This document shows, in pieces, positions 8,712 to 16,313 of a DNA stretch of 35,184 nucleotides (position 1 is its first letter; every line of letters starts with the position of its first letter). Under the pieces are notes generated by a model, which was given only the letters and a program-made list of their open reading frames with translations, was not told the DNA's origin and ran no database searches. The translations under genes and the position numbers were made by a program. The DNA comes from Candidatus Poribacteria bacterium (GTDB lineage Bacteria; Poribacteria; WGA-4E; WGA-3G). The stretch is taken from positions 1 through 35,184 of the forward strand of contig JAJEDN010000063.1 in NCBI GenBank assembly GCA_022821495.1, given 5' to 3'.

Positions 8712-9716
8712 ATGAAACTTTTATGTTATGTGCTTGGCATATTTCTTATCTTCGCGCCCCTCTCCGCTGTTCTCGCAAAAGCCCCGGAAACTGCTAAAAT
8801 CGTATTTAGATCAGGGCGTGATGGCAATTTTGAGATTTATATCATGAATCCGGATGGATCTGACCAGATAAACTTAACCCAGCACCGCGCCCAAGATATC
8901 GCGCCGGTCTGGTCGCCAACAGGTAAACAGATTCTTTTCCAATCGGATCGAGGCGGAATAATGGATCTCTATCTTATGGATGCAGATGGAACGAATGTGC
9001 GTCAGGTCTTCAAAAAATTAATAGGGAGAGAATTCCCAACGTGGTCGCCTGATGGAAAAGCACTCGCTTATCACCGATTTCATACATTCTCTATCTACAC
9101 CGCCTCAATTGACGGAAAAGATGAGAAAAAACTCACCGATGGTTTATGGCCCGCGTGGTCTCCCAACGGTTCTGAGATAGCCTTTATGGCAAGCAAGTTT
9201 GTTTGGGCTGACAACGGCAATCTCCAATTTCCGGACGTCAGAATCGAGATCATCAACTTACAAACACATGTAAAAGAGGAACTTCTTCCAGGGAGTCTGT
9301 TGATGTATCGCCCTGCCTGGGCACCCGATAGTGCTCAGATAGCCTTTACTTGGAACGGTAGGCAAGAAAACGGTTTTTTCGATCGTAATAGGAGAGTGCA
9401 TACCATAGATATCCATGTTGTGAACCGAAATGGTAGCGGACTCAGGAGAATTATTGAGTCTGGAGAAGACACTGGCGTATCTAACCCTACTTGGTCACCG
9501 CGCGGGAATGAACTCATTTACACCACTTACAATCATGAGGGTCGTGGCTCCAGACAGATCTTCAAAGCCAACTTAGACGGCGGTGACCCAGAACAACTCA
9601 CACGCCGAGGTGATAACTTCCGCGCTGATTGGTTCGATCCAGCGTTTGCTTTGCCGGTCTCGCCTCAGCCGTTCCTCCTGACAACAACGTGGGGGAAACT
9701 CAAAACACAGGACTAA
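8712..9716 (+). CDS. Secreted TolB-like (WD40-like PD40) beta-propeller with TTWG tail
   Basis: The 334-residue protein has a signal peptide (MKLLCYVLGIFLIFAPLSAVLA) and then repeated PD40/TolB blades such as IVFRSGRDGNFEIYIMNPDG, ILFQSDRGGIMDLYLMDADG and a later ELIYTTYNHEGRGSRQIF. Each blade carries the P-x-WSP turn (APVWSPTG, FPTWSPDG, WPAWSPNG, NPTWSPRG). A strong GGAGG 8 bases before the ATG fixes the start at 8712. The protein is probably periplasmic or surface-exposed and binds protein or glycan partners. It lacks the TolB N-terminal domain, so it is not TolB itself. The last residues read LLTTTWGKLKTQD, matching the tail of three lectin-fold proteins in the window. Confidence 0.8.
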   Translation: MKLLCYVLGIFLIFAPLSAVLAKAPETAKIVFRSGRDGNFEIYIMNPDGSDQINLTQHRAQDIAPVWSPTGKQILFQSDRGGIMDLYLMDADGTNVRQVFKKLIGREFPTWSPDGKALAYHRFHTFSIYTASIDGKDEKKLTDGLWPAWSPNGSEIAFMASKFVWADNGNLQFPDVRIEIINLQTHVKEELLPGSLLMYRPAWAPDSAQIAFTWNGRQENGFFDRNRRVHTIDIHVVNRNGSGLRRIIESGEDTGVSNPTWSPRGNELIYTTYNHEGRGSRQIFKANLDGGDPEQLTRRGDNFRADWFDPAFALPVSPQPFLLTTTWGKLKTQD

Positions 9717-9733
9717 CGTTTTACAGAAATAAC

Positions 9734-9763
9734 TTGCGAAACTCTTGAATTTTCAAATATAAT
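9734..9763 (+). promoter_or_regulatory. Candidate sigma70-like promoter for the SOD gene
   Basis: TTGCGA (9734-9739) is separated by 18 bases from a perfect TATAAT (9758-9763). Transcription would start about 40 bases before the sodC ATG. The -35 box matches consensus at four of six positions. This is a prediction from sequence only. Confidence 0.45.
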
Positions 9764-9810
9764 AGTCAATAGGACTAACTCACCAATATCTAATAAAGGA
9801 GAACCCAACA

Positions 9811-10386
9811 ATGAAAAAGAACTTACCTATATTCGGCATAAGAGCCTCTCTTCTATTATTGATCAGTATTTCTCTTGCTCTGACAAGTTGCGAAAGAATA
9901 CAGAATGAGATAGGTATTCCGTCAACACCATCAGCAAAACAAGCGATCGCCACAATCGGTCCAGCGAGCGACAGTAGCGTGACAGGCATGGCGATTTTCA
10001 CACAAAACGGCGACCACATCACGTTCACTGTTGAGATCCAAAACGCATCTCCGGGCATCCACGCCGTTCATATCCACGAAAACGGCGATTGCAGCGCACC
10101 TGACGGTAAATCCGCAGGCGGCCACTGGAATCCAACGGGTGTCGCACACGGAAAATGGGGTGAAGGTGAATTCCATCTGGGAGACATCGGCAATATCACC
10201 GTTGGCGAAGACGGCACGGGTAGTATCGAATTGACGACCGACCTGTGGGAAATAGGCACCGGATCTGATGTAGATGTTGTCGGCAAAGGCATCATCGTCC
10301 ATGCTGGAGCAGATGATTTCATCTCGCAACCCTCAGGCAATGCTGGCGCACGCATCGGCTGCGGCGTAATCACATTAGCAGAATAA
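9811..10386 (+). CDS. sodC: Cu/Zn superoxide dismutase, lipoprotein
   Basis: SodC converts superoxide to hydrogen peroxide and oxygen in the periplasm or at the surface. The N-terminus is a lipoprotein signal with lipobox L24-T25-S26-C27. All metal ligands are visible: Cu ligands His87, His89, bridging His105 and His164, and Zn ligands His113, His122 and Asp125. The disulphide pair Cys94/Cys184 and the active-site Arg181 are also present. Hence it should be active. AAAGGA about 10 bases before the ATG supports the start, and a TATAAT promoter lies at 9758. It looks monocistronic, being followed by a repeat-rich gap. Confidence 0.93.
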   Translation: MKKNLPIFGIRASLLLLISISLALTSCERIQNEIGIPSTPSAKQAIATIGPASDSSVTGMAIFTQNGDHITFTVEIQNASPGIHAVHIHENGDCSAPDGKSAGGHWNPTGVAHGKWGEGEFHLGDIGNITVGEDGTGSIELTTDLWEIGTGSDVDVVGKGIIVHAGADDFISQPSGNAGARIGCGVITLAE

Positions 10387-10507
10387 TAAACTTGACAGCA
10401 GATTCGTAATAGATTAAGATTATCACATCACCATCAGATCTAAGTACGAGAGTACGAGATTTTAAGGAAACTTTAATTGTTACGAGGACAGTTGAGGTTC
10501 ATCGTTC

Positions 10508-10561
10508 GCCGGCTTTTGACAACGGAAAAAGCCGATCGGAAACCCAATTGTTAAAAATATG
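10508..10561 (+). promoter_or_regulatory. Structured leader cassette, copy 2 (upstream of Gfo/Idh/MocA)
   Basis: The stem CGGCTTTT (10510-10517) pairs AAAAGCCG (10527-10534) around GACAACGGA. It is followed by ATCGGAAACCCAATTGTT and AAAAATATG, with the ATG being the start codon. The loop GACAACGGA is identical to copy 1 while the stem has changed on both sides, as expected for a selected RNA or DNA structure. Confidence 0.6.
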
Positions 10562-11716
10562 AAAACTTATCGCGTTGCCATATTAGGGTGCCGGAGCCGC
10601 GGCACCTCGGCAGCAAAAGCCTATCACGCACACCCACGCACCGAAATTGTAGCACTCTGCGACCTCGTCGAAGAGCGACTCGATGCCCTCGGCAAGATCG
10701 TGAACGTCTCAGCACATTTCAACGATTTAGACGAGATGATCCAGCAGATAACACCCGACATCGTCGCGATCCCTACAGCGACAGAGGCGCACTATCCGCT
10801 CTGCATGCGTGTCCTTGAACACGGCGTGAATATCGAGGTAGAGAAACCGCTCTGTATCGATCTTGTTCAAGCGGATGAAGTGTTAGCGAAAGCGAAAACG
10901 AAAAACGCTCGTGTCGCTGTACATCACCAACGACGCACAAGTCCCTCGATGCAGGCAGTTGCCAAAGCCTTAGCCGAAGGAAAAATCGGCGACCTGCGTT
11001 ACATCTACGCCAGCGGAAAAGGGTATTATGCCGGCTACGGGCTGATGAACATCGGAACGCATGTCATCAACAACATGCTCCGTTTCGGTGGACACTGCCG
11101 TAGCGTCGTGACACAAGCGACGACAGGTGGACGCGCCCTCACACACGATGATGTGCTCCCTTCACCAGCCGGCATGGGGACAGTCGCAGGTGAATACACC
11201 ACAGCGACCCTCCAATTCGACGGAAATGTCACCGGCACGCTCATCCAGCACCGATTTCCAAAGGTAGATACCGATGCTTACATGATGGAACTCTACGGCA
11301 CCGAAGGTAGACTCATCTGGTCGGAATTGAAAGGTTCATGGTGGCTGCCGACACCGCATTTTGTCCCGGATGGCACACACGACCAGTGGGAAACACTCCC
11401 CTCTATCTATCCAGAGCATTTTGATCCAAATAAAGGCGCAGATGCTGACGATTACTGCTTCGTCGATGAATATGTGAACGCACTCGACGAGGACAGAGAA
11501 CACGAGTCTAACGGCGAAGAGGGGCGCCACGTTATTGAAATCTTGATGGCAATCTTCGAGTCCGCTGTTTACGGCAGACGTGTCGAATTGCCCCAGAAAA
11601 ACCGAGAACATCCGCTATTACAGTGGCGTGCCGAAGCCGGTTTAGGTGAAATTAAAGAGATGCCACGCGACTACGGCACATGGCTTTCACTTGAGGACGA
11701 GCGTTTGTATAAGTAG
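10559..11716 (+). CDS. Gfo/Idh/MocA family NAD(P)-dependent oxidoreductase
   Basis: This 385-residue protein has an N-terminal Rossmann motif in a variant form (VAILGCRSRGTSAAKAYHAHP), the conserved EKPLCIDL motif and a typical C-terminal half (GTHVINNMLRFGGHCRSVV). The reaction is NAD(P)-linked oxidation or reduction of a sugar or polyol; the substrate is unknown. It starts the run Gfo/Idh/MocA, PhyH, dehydratase, which suggests one catabolic theme though each gene has its own leader. There is no Shine-Dalgarno sequence; the ATG is the last codon of the hairpin leader. C-terminal DYGTWLSLEDERLYK. Confidence 0.88.
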   Translation: MKTYRVAILGCRSRGTSAAKAYHAHPRTEIVALCDLVEERLDALGKIVNVSAHFNDLDEMIQQITPDIVAIPTATEAHYPLCMRVLEHGVNIEVEKPLCIDLVQADEVLAKAKTKNARVAVHHQRRTSPSMQAVAKALAEGKIGDLRYIYASGKGYYAGYGLMNIGTHVINNMLRFGGHCRSVVTQATTGGRALTHDDVLPSPAGMGTVAGEYTTATLQFDGNVTGTLIQHRFPKVDTDAYMMELYGTEGRLIWSELKGSWWLPTPHFVPDGTHDQWETLPSIYPEHFDPNKGADADDYCFVDEYVNALDEDREHESNGEEGRHVIEILMAIFESAVYGRRVELPQKNREHPLLQWRAEAGLGEIKEMPRDYGTWLSLEDERLYK

Positions 11717-11880
11717 TTGTCAGTTATCAGTTATTAGTTATTAGTCACGCTCTTGTAGCAGTTGCTTTTCTGATAACTGCCACAAATCGACTCTTAACTG
11801 CTCTCACTGCGAGGCATGACAGATTTTTTCGCAGAAAAAATCGCTCTGATAACTGACAACTCATAATACTGACAACTTCT
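11717..11880. repeat. Heptamer-type tandem repeat cluster with inverted arms
   Basis: Short units related to TTATTAG and TAACTGA/TAACTGC run in one direction on the left (TTATCAGTTATTAGTTATTAG) and in the complementary direction on the right (TGATAACTGACAACT), so the whole block can fold back. Inside is a perfect small hairpin, GATTTTTTC-GCA-GAAAAAATC (11822-11842), and the sequence CTCTCACTGCGAGGCA (11801-11816). That sequence recurs at 28583, and closely at 17407. Similar clusters stand at 20771, 26690, 28523 and 32876. Confidence 0.7.
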
Positions 11881-11892
11881 AAGGAAAAAACC

Positions 11893-12699
11893 ATGCCGAA
11901 CCCTACGACAAATGCTGACAATCTACCACCGATCCCACTCACGGAAGAGCAACGTTTTCTCTTTGATACCCGTGGATGGCTCCTATTCCCAGGCGTACTC
12001 AGCGAAACAGAGGTTAAGGAGATGCGCGAGTACTGCTATCAACTCAGGCAGGATCCCGAATCACTTCCCGAACACCACCGTTCTCCGATCGGTGGTCCGC
12101 TTGAGGGGCTAACCGACCATCCAGTTGTGCTCGGATTCATGGATGAATTTTTGACTTCGGGTTATGCAAACGAAAACTGCTACGGCTTCCGGTTTGAAGG
12201 CACATTCTTAACCATTCGCGCAAACGGACACAACAACTTCCAACCGCACGGTGGGCGCGGGATGCTCAACTTTCCCGGCAACTCACACACATATCACCTA
12301 CACCACGACAGTGCACATAGCGGTTTGACACGCGTCGTCTGGGAACTCAATCCGGTCAAGGCAGGCGGTGGTGGAACGATGTTCCTTACCGGTAGCCATA
12401 AAGGGGCATTTCCTGCGCCGAAGTCAACAGCGGACCGTAATTCGCCACTGTGGGAGGATTACACCTGTCCTGCTGGCTCTATGCTGGTTTTCACAGAAGC
12501 AATCACACATACCGGTGCGAAATGGACAGATGAAGAAGTCGATCGGGTCGCAATCTTCAATTGCTACAATACCGTCGGAAACAAGTGGCATAAGTGGGAA
12601 CCGCATCCGAAGCACCTTGAAGAGATGCCGTTTAAACGTCAGACGCTCTTCCGTCCGGTCTACTGCCAGGACAACACGCCAACATTGGATGCCGTGTAA
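11893..12699 (+). CDS. Phytanoyl-CoA dioxygenase (PhyH) family protein
   Basis: This is a 268-residue Fe(II)/2-oxoglutarate-dependent oxygenase of the PhyH family. The N-terminus has the family pattern EEQRFLFDTRGWLLFPGVLSE. The facial-triad candidate is H-x-D in YHLHHDSAHSG with the distal His in ITHTGAKW. The GGGGTMFLTGSHKGAFP segment is the typical loop before it. These enzymes hydroxylate or demethylate many small molecules, so the substrate is unknown. AAGG about 8 bases upstream supports the ATG. It lies between a Gfo/Idh/MocA enzyme and a sugar-acid dehydratase and is only distantly related to the PhyH pair at 28637-30287. Confidence 0.88.
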   Translation: MPNPTTNADNLPPIPLTEEQRFLFDTRGWLLFPGVLSETEVKEMREYCYQLRQDPESLPEHHRSPIGGPLEGLTDHPVVLGFMDEFLTSGYANENCYGFRFEGTFLTIRANGHNNFQPHGGRGMLNFPGNSHTYHLHHDSAHSGLTRVVWELNPVKAGGGGTMFLTGSHKGAFPAPKSTADRNSPLWEDYTCPAGSMLVFTEAITHTGAKWTDEEVDRVAIFNCYNTVGNKWHKWEPHPKHLEEMPFKRQTLFRPVYCQDNTPTLDAV

Positions 12700-12776
12700 G
12701 AACGCGTTGAATTCCACTTCGTTCAGTCTAACTACAATTGCCTGGGCTCTTAAACAACTTAACCACAACCAATGTT

Positions 12777-12931
12777 GTTGAAACTGGGCAAAAACCCGTT
12801 TTTTTGATCATCAACTCGTCTTCCACATTTTACAAAGGCACGAGTTGATGGTCAAAACGGAACTTTTAACAGCAAGTTTTGGCTTGCAAGCTTCGCCAAA
12901 AGGGAGCAAAACCCAATTATTTAAAATTATG
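12777..12931 (+). promoter_or_regulatory. Composite structured leader (copy 3) upstream of the dehydratase gene
   Basis: The left end (GTTGAAAC, then AAAACCCGTTTTT) matches the left flank of copy 1 at 468-492. The right end (GAGCAAAACCCAATTATTTAAAATTATG) matches the tail of copies 1 and 2 and ends with the start codon. Between them are two nested structures. One is a long stem-loop, CATCAACTCG with CGAGTTGATG (12796-12860), that recurs at 23061-23117. The other is a short stem, TTTTGGC with GCCAAAA (12877-12901). It therefore looks like copy 1 with an inserted hairpin. Confidence 0.55.
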
Positions 12932-14062
12932 AAGATTACCAAAGTTAAATCTTTTGCTTCAGCGGACGGCTATTTTTTTGTGAAAGTCGAAACCGATGCT
13001 GGGATCTACGGTGTCGGAGAGGGCGGGCTCCGTCGCCGTGCACTCGCCTTAGCCGAAGTCGTTCGCTCATTTGAGCCGTTCCTTATCGGTGCAGATCCGT
13101 TTCGGATTGAGCATCTGTGGCAAGTGATGTTCCGTGGAGGTTTCTTCCCCGGCGGGGTCGTCCAATCCGCTGCAGTGAGTGCCGTAGATATCGCACTCTG
13201 GGACATCAAAGGAAAAGCCCTGAATGTTCCCGTCTACGAGCTCTTAGGTGGACGCACAAGGGACAAGGTCGTCTGCTACCCGCATAACGGCGGTGGCACG
13301 ATTGATGCGATCGTTGAAAGCTGCCGCCAAACTTATGAAGCCGGTTGGAAGTTCGTCCGGTGGAGCGTGGTTGACAACTCCGGCACCGGGACATTTGAAC
13401 CCAGGCGCGCAGTCCAAAACTGCCTTAAGCAGGTAGAAGCTGTCCGCCACGAATTCGGCGACGATCTCGAAATACTGATTGACGTGCATACCCGCCTCGA
13501 TCCAGCGGACAGTCTCGATTTCTGCAACAAGGTCGCACAGTACAATCCATTTTTCATTGAGGATCCGCTTCGGGCAGAAAACCCCGCCAGTCTCAGACGG
13601 CTTCGGCAGCAGACCTCGGTGCCAATCGCTGTCGGTGAACAATTTGATAGCAAATGGACATTCCGTGAGGTCATTGAAGAAGATCTCATGGACTACTGCC
13701 GCGTCGATCTCTGTATCGCTGGTGGTTTAACCGAAGCACGTAAAATCGCAGGATGGTGCGAAACCCATTACATCTACTTAGCACCGCACAACCCGTTAGG
13801 ACCTGTATCCGCTGCGGCATGTCTGCATCTCTCTTTATCATCGGCACTCCTCGGTGTGCAAGAACTTCCGCGTGCACCAATGTCCTCACTGACGGATGTT
13901 TTCCCGGTGCAGATGCCGTTTGAAGCAGGGTATCTCCTACCGCCCGAAGGTCCAGGACTCGGCATCGAATTCAACGAGGACGCACTTGCCGATGTCTCAA
14001 ACCAAGAATACGGACCCCCTCACGGCTATCAACGCGATGACGGTGCCTATACCAATTGGTAA
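12929..14062 (+). CDS. Enolase-superfamily sugar-acid dehydratase, galactonate dehydratase-like
   Basis: This 377-residue protein follows the D-galactonate dehydratase (DgoD) pattern throughout: MKITKVKSF start, GRTRDKVVCY, ALWDIKGKALNVPVYELLGG and a C-terminal GPGLGIEF. Metal ligands are Asp185, Glu211 and Glu237, with His187 in the D-V-H motif and His287 in APHNPLGP. Spacing agrees with the galactonate-dehydratase subgroup of the mandelate racemase family. The expected reaction is dehydration of an aldonic acid to its 2-keto-3-deoxy product. Related subgroups use other sugar acids, so no symbol is given. The start at 12929 is preferred over an in-frame ATG at 12845 because homologues begin MKITK and the leader cassette ends there. 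Confidence 0.85.
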   Translation: MKITKVKSFASADGYFFVKVETDAGIYGVGEGGLRRRALALAEVVRSFEPFLIGADPFRIEHLWQVMFRGGFFPGGVVQSAAVSAVDIALWDIKGKALNVPVYELLGGRTRDKVVCYPHNGGGTIDAIVESCRQTYEAGWKFVRWSVVDNSGTGTFEPRRAVQNCLKQVEAVRHEFGDDLEILIDVHTRLDPADSLDFCNKVAQYNPFFIEDPLRAENPASLRRLRQQTSVPIAVGEQFDSKWTFREVIEEDLMDYCRVDLCIAGGLTEARKIAGWCETHYIYLAPHNPLGPVSAAACLHLSLSSALLGVQELPRAPMSSLTDVFPVQMPFEAGYLLPPEGPGLGIEFNEDALADVSNQEYGPPHGYQRDDGAYTNW

Positions 14063-14083
14063 TTTTATAGTGAACTCCAAGTT

Positions 14084-14100
14084 CCCCTGATAAGAGAGGG
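14084..14100. repeat. CCCTGATAAGRGGG short repeat
   Basis: CCCCTGATAAGAGAGGG is one of at least four short hairpin-forming repeats (30395, 30428 and 33639 are the others). The gap 14063-14230 otherwise shows no gene. Confidence 0.5.
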
Positions 14101-14230
14101 TTAGAGGCGTTTGGTCTTCAGCATAAAGTCCTAAGTTCAGAAACGCACAAAACCCCAGAAGAATCACGAATTAACCAGAAATCTGCTCGTAATGAAATGG
14201 AGAGCAGAACAGGAGGCTATAGTTAAAAAA

Positions 14231-15421
14231 ATGACAACCGCTGAAATTAAAGCGATGGCGACAGAATATATCATTAATACTTACGGTGACAGAAGTCTCG
14301 CATTTGTTAAAGGTGAGGGACCCTACCTCTGGGATGCCGATGGTAAAAAATACCTCGATTTCCTCGGTGGACTTGCCGTCAACGGTTTAGGGCATTGTCA
14401 CCCGAAAGTCGTCGAAGCCATCCGTGAACAAGCAGGTAAACTGCTCCACACATCCAATCTTTACTACATCCAACCGCAAGCAGAACTCGCGAAACTGCTC
14501 ATCGACAACTCCGACATGGATCAGTGCTTCTTCTGTAATAGCGGTGCCGAGGCAAACGAAGCCGCCATCAAACTGGCACGGAAATATGCTAAAGACAGCG
14601 GCAGAACGGATGCTTATGAAATCATCACGATGGATAACTCGTTCCACGGACGGACAATGGCGACAATCACTGCCACTGCACAGACAAAATATCACGTCGG
14701 TTTTGAACCGATGCTTGAAGGTTTCAAATATGTGCCATTCGACGACCTCAAAGCAACTGAAGCCGCCATCACCGAAAAGACCTGCGCTATTTTAGTCGAG
14801 CCGATCCAGTCTGAAGGTGGTGTTAATATTCCGAGTGATGGTTACCTCCAAGGCTTACGTGAACTCTGTGATAAACATAATCTACTACTTATGTTTGACG
14901 AAGTGCAGACAGCGATGGGAAGATTAGGCACATTTTTCGGATACCAGAGTTACGGCGTTGTGCCAGACGTCATCACAATGGCGAAAGCACTCGGTAGCGG
15001 TGTACCCATCGGTGCGATGTTAGCAAAACGAAACATAGCAGAAAGTTTTGTCCCCGGCACCCACGCAGCGACATTCGGTGGAAACCCGTTAGTCACTGCG
15101 GCGGCATCCGCAACCGTCAAAACCATCCTTGAAGAAGATCTCGCTGTGAATGCTGTCAAAATGGGGAATTACCTTGCAGGCGGACTAATGGAACTCAAGG
15201 ACAAGTACCCGATTAAAGAGGTACGCGGGAAAGGCTTGCTCCGCGGGTTAGTCATGGAAGTTGAGGCACCGCCACTCGCTGCGAAATGTATTGAGAACGG
15301 GCTTGTAACGATATGCACCAACGATTACGTCCTCCGATTCTTACCGCCGCTTAACATCAATGCTGCGCACGTTGAAGAAGCCGTTAACATCGTCGAGAAA
15401 TCGATGTCGGAAGTCCTTTGA
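14231..15421 (+). CDS. argD: Class III PLP aminotransferase, acetylornithine aminotransferase-like
   Basis: This cytoplasmic class-III transaminase probably acts on N-acetylornithine in arginine biosynthesis. At 396 residues it has the ArgD length. Visible motifs are GPYLWDADGKKYLDFLGGLAVNGLGHCHP, the phosphate-binding CNSGAEANEAAIKLAR, NSFHGRTMAT, the PLP-ring Asp in LLLMFDEVQTAMGR, and the Schiff-base Lys252 in TMAKALGSGVPIGAM. The symbol rests on family resemblance; ornithine, succinylornithine or GABA specificity cannot be excluded. The start is uncertain. ATG at 14231 fits the usual N-terminus, but AGGAGG stands 17 bases upstream, and an in-frame ATG at 14192 would add 13 residues. The next gene begins one base after the stop codon. 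Confidence 0.8.
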   Translation: MTTAEIKAMATEYIINTYGDRSLAFVKGEGPYLWDADGKKYLDFLGGLAVNGLGHCHPKVVEAIREQAGKLLHTSNLYYIQPQAELAKLLIDNSDMDQCFFCNSGAEANEAAIKLARKYAKDSGRTDAYEIITMDNSFHGRTMATITATAQTKYHVGFEPMLEGFKYVPFDDLKATEAAITEKTCAILVEPIQSEGGVNIPSDGYLQGLRELCDKHNLLLMFDEVQTAMGRLGTFFGYQSYGVVPDVITMAKALGSGVPIGAMLAKRNIAESFVPGTHAATFGGNPLVTAAASATVKTILEEDLAVNAVKMGNYLAGGLMELKDKYPIKEVRGKGLLRGLVMEVEAPPLAAKCIENGLVTICTNDYVLRFLPPLNINAAHVEEAVNIVEKSMSEVL

Positions 15422-15422
15422 G

Positions 15423-16313
15423 ATGCCATATCTGACACGCCTAACCTGCAGTAAGAACAATCTGCAGACTGTAATTCTGCGGATAGTACACGGCGGGTGT
15501 CTACTCCTGTTTACAGTCATTGCCGGATGTGCGCCAAGTACCACCACGGTTCAATTGTCGCCCGCGACCCGCGCGGAAGTGGATGCGATGCTCAATACAT
15601 TGCAGGCAAGATACGACCTCACCGGTGCCTTGAAGATTACGCAGATGATGGTAACGATTGAGGAAGACGAACAGCGCGAAGAAATCCGAGAATCGTTGTG
15701 GTATAAGAAGTCGGAAAACGGCGGAGAATTGCTTCATATCCAAGCGTTAGGTCCGATTAATGAACCGCGCGGTGTCGCAATCGCTAATCAAGACAAGAAT
15801 CAGTTTATGCTGCTGCTTCTGAACGAACAAAAAGCTTTCCTCGGCCCATTAGCCGATGGGGTTTTACGAGAAATCTTCGGTGTAGATCTACGCGTGTCAG
15901 ACGTCCTAAGTGCCATTTTCGCCAACCCGTTCCTTGATGGACGTATCGACGCATTCACATCCGTTGAAACCTCTGGTGCAAAATTTACCATCACCCGTCC
16001 GGGAATTCAAAAGGGTCATGTAGAAACCATTACCCTTTTTGTCCGCGAGGATGAACCGCGAGTAACAGAGTGGCATATCCACGATGAAAATGGAACGCTT
16101 CAACAGCGCGCCTCTTTTGCCGACTATCGTCAGGTAGGAGGTATCCTTCGATCCCATAGGGTTGAAATCGAACGTCCGCTTGAGCAGACGCGCGTCACCG
16201 TGAAAATTGCCAAAGCCGAACTGAATGTCGAGATTAAAGATAGTAAGTTTGATATCGAACGGTTCCTAACGGAGGATATCGAAATTATTCCGCTGCCGCA
16301 AGCAGCGCAGTGA
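15423..16313 (+). CDS. Outer-membrane lipoprotein of the LolB/LolA-like type
   Basis: This 296-residue protein has a lipoprotein signal whose lipobox is V-I-A-G-Cys36 (LLLFTVIAGCAPSTTTV). The body, with repeated amphipathic strands such as TGALKITQMMVTIEED, SLWYKKSENGGELLHIQALGP and ETITLFVREDEPRVTEWHI, fits the half-barrel fold of the LolA/LolB and DUF4292 group that carries lipoproteins. Similarity is weak at sequence level. The position is informative: it sits immediately before ispE, as lolB does in enterobacteria and pseudomonads. The start abuts the previous stop (TGAGATG), and the stop overlaps the next start as GTGA. I infer a LolB-like role in lipoprotein insertion into the outer membrane. 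Confidence 0.6.
   Translation: MPYLTRLTCSKNNLQTVILRIVHGGCLLLFTVIAGCAPSTTTVQLSPATRAEVDAMLNTLQARYDLTGALKITQMMVTIEEDEQREEIRESLWYKKSENGGELLHIQALGPINEPRGVAIANQDKNQFMLLLLNEQKAFLGPLADGVLREIFGVDLRVSDVLSAIFANPFLDGRIDAFTSVETSGAKFTITRPGIQKGHVETITLFVREDEPRVTEWHIHDENGTLQQRASFADYRQVGGILRSHRVEIERPLEQTRVTVKIAKAELNVEIKDSKFDIERFLTEDIEIIPLPQAAQ

Noticed and set aside
11717..11880. Possible CRISPR array
   Set aside because: The units are only about 7 bases, with no spacers of constant length and no cas genes in the window.
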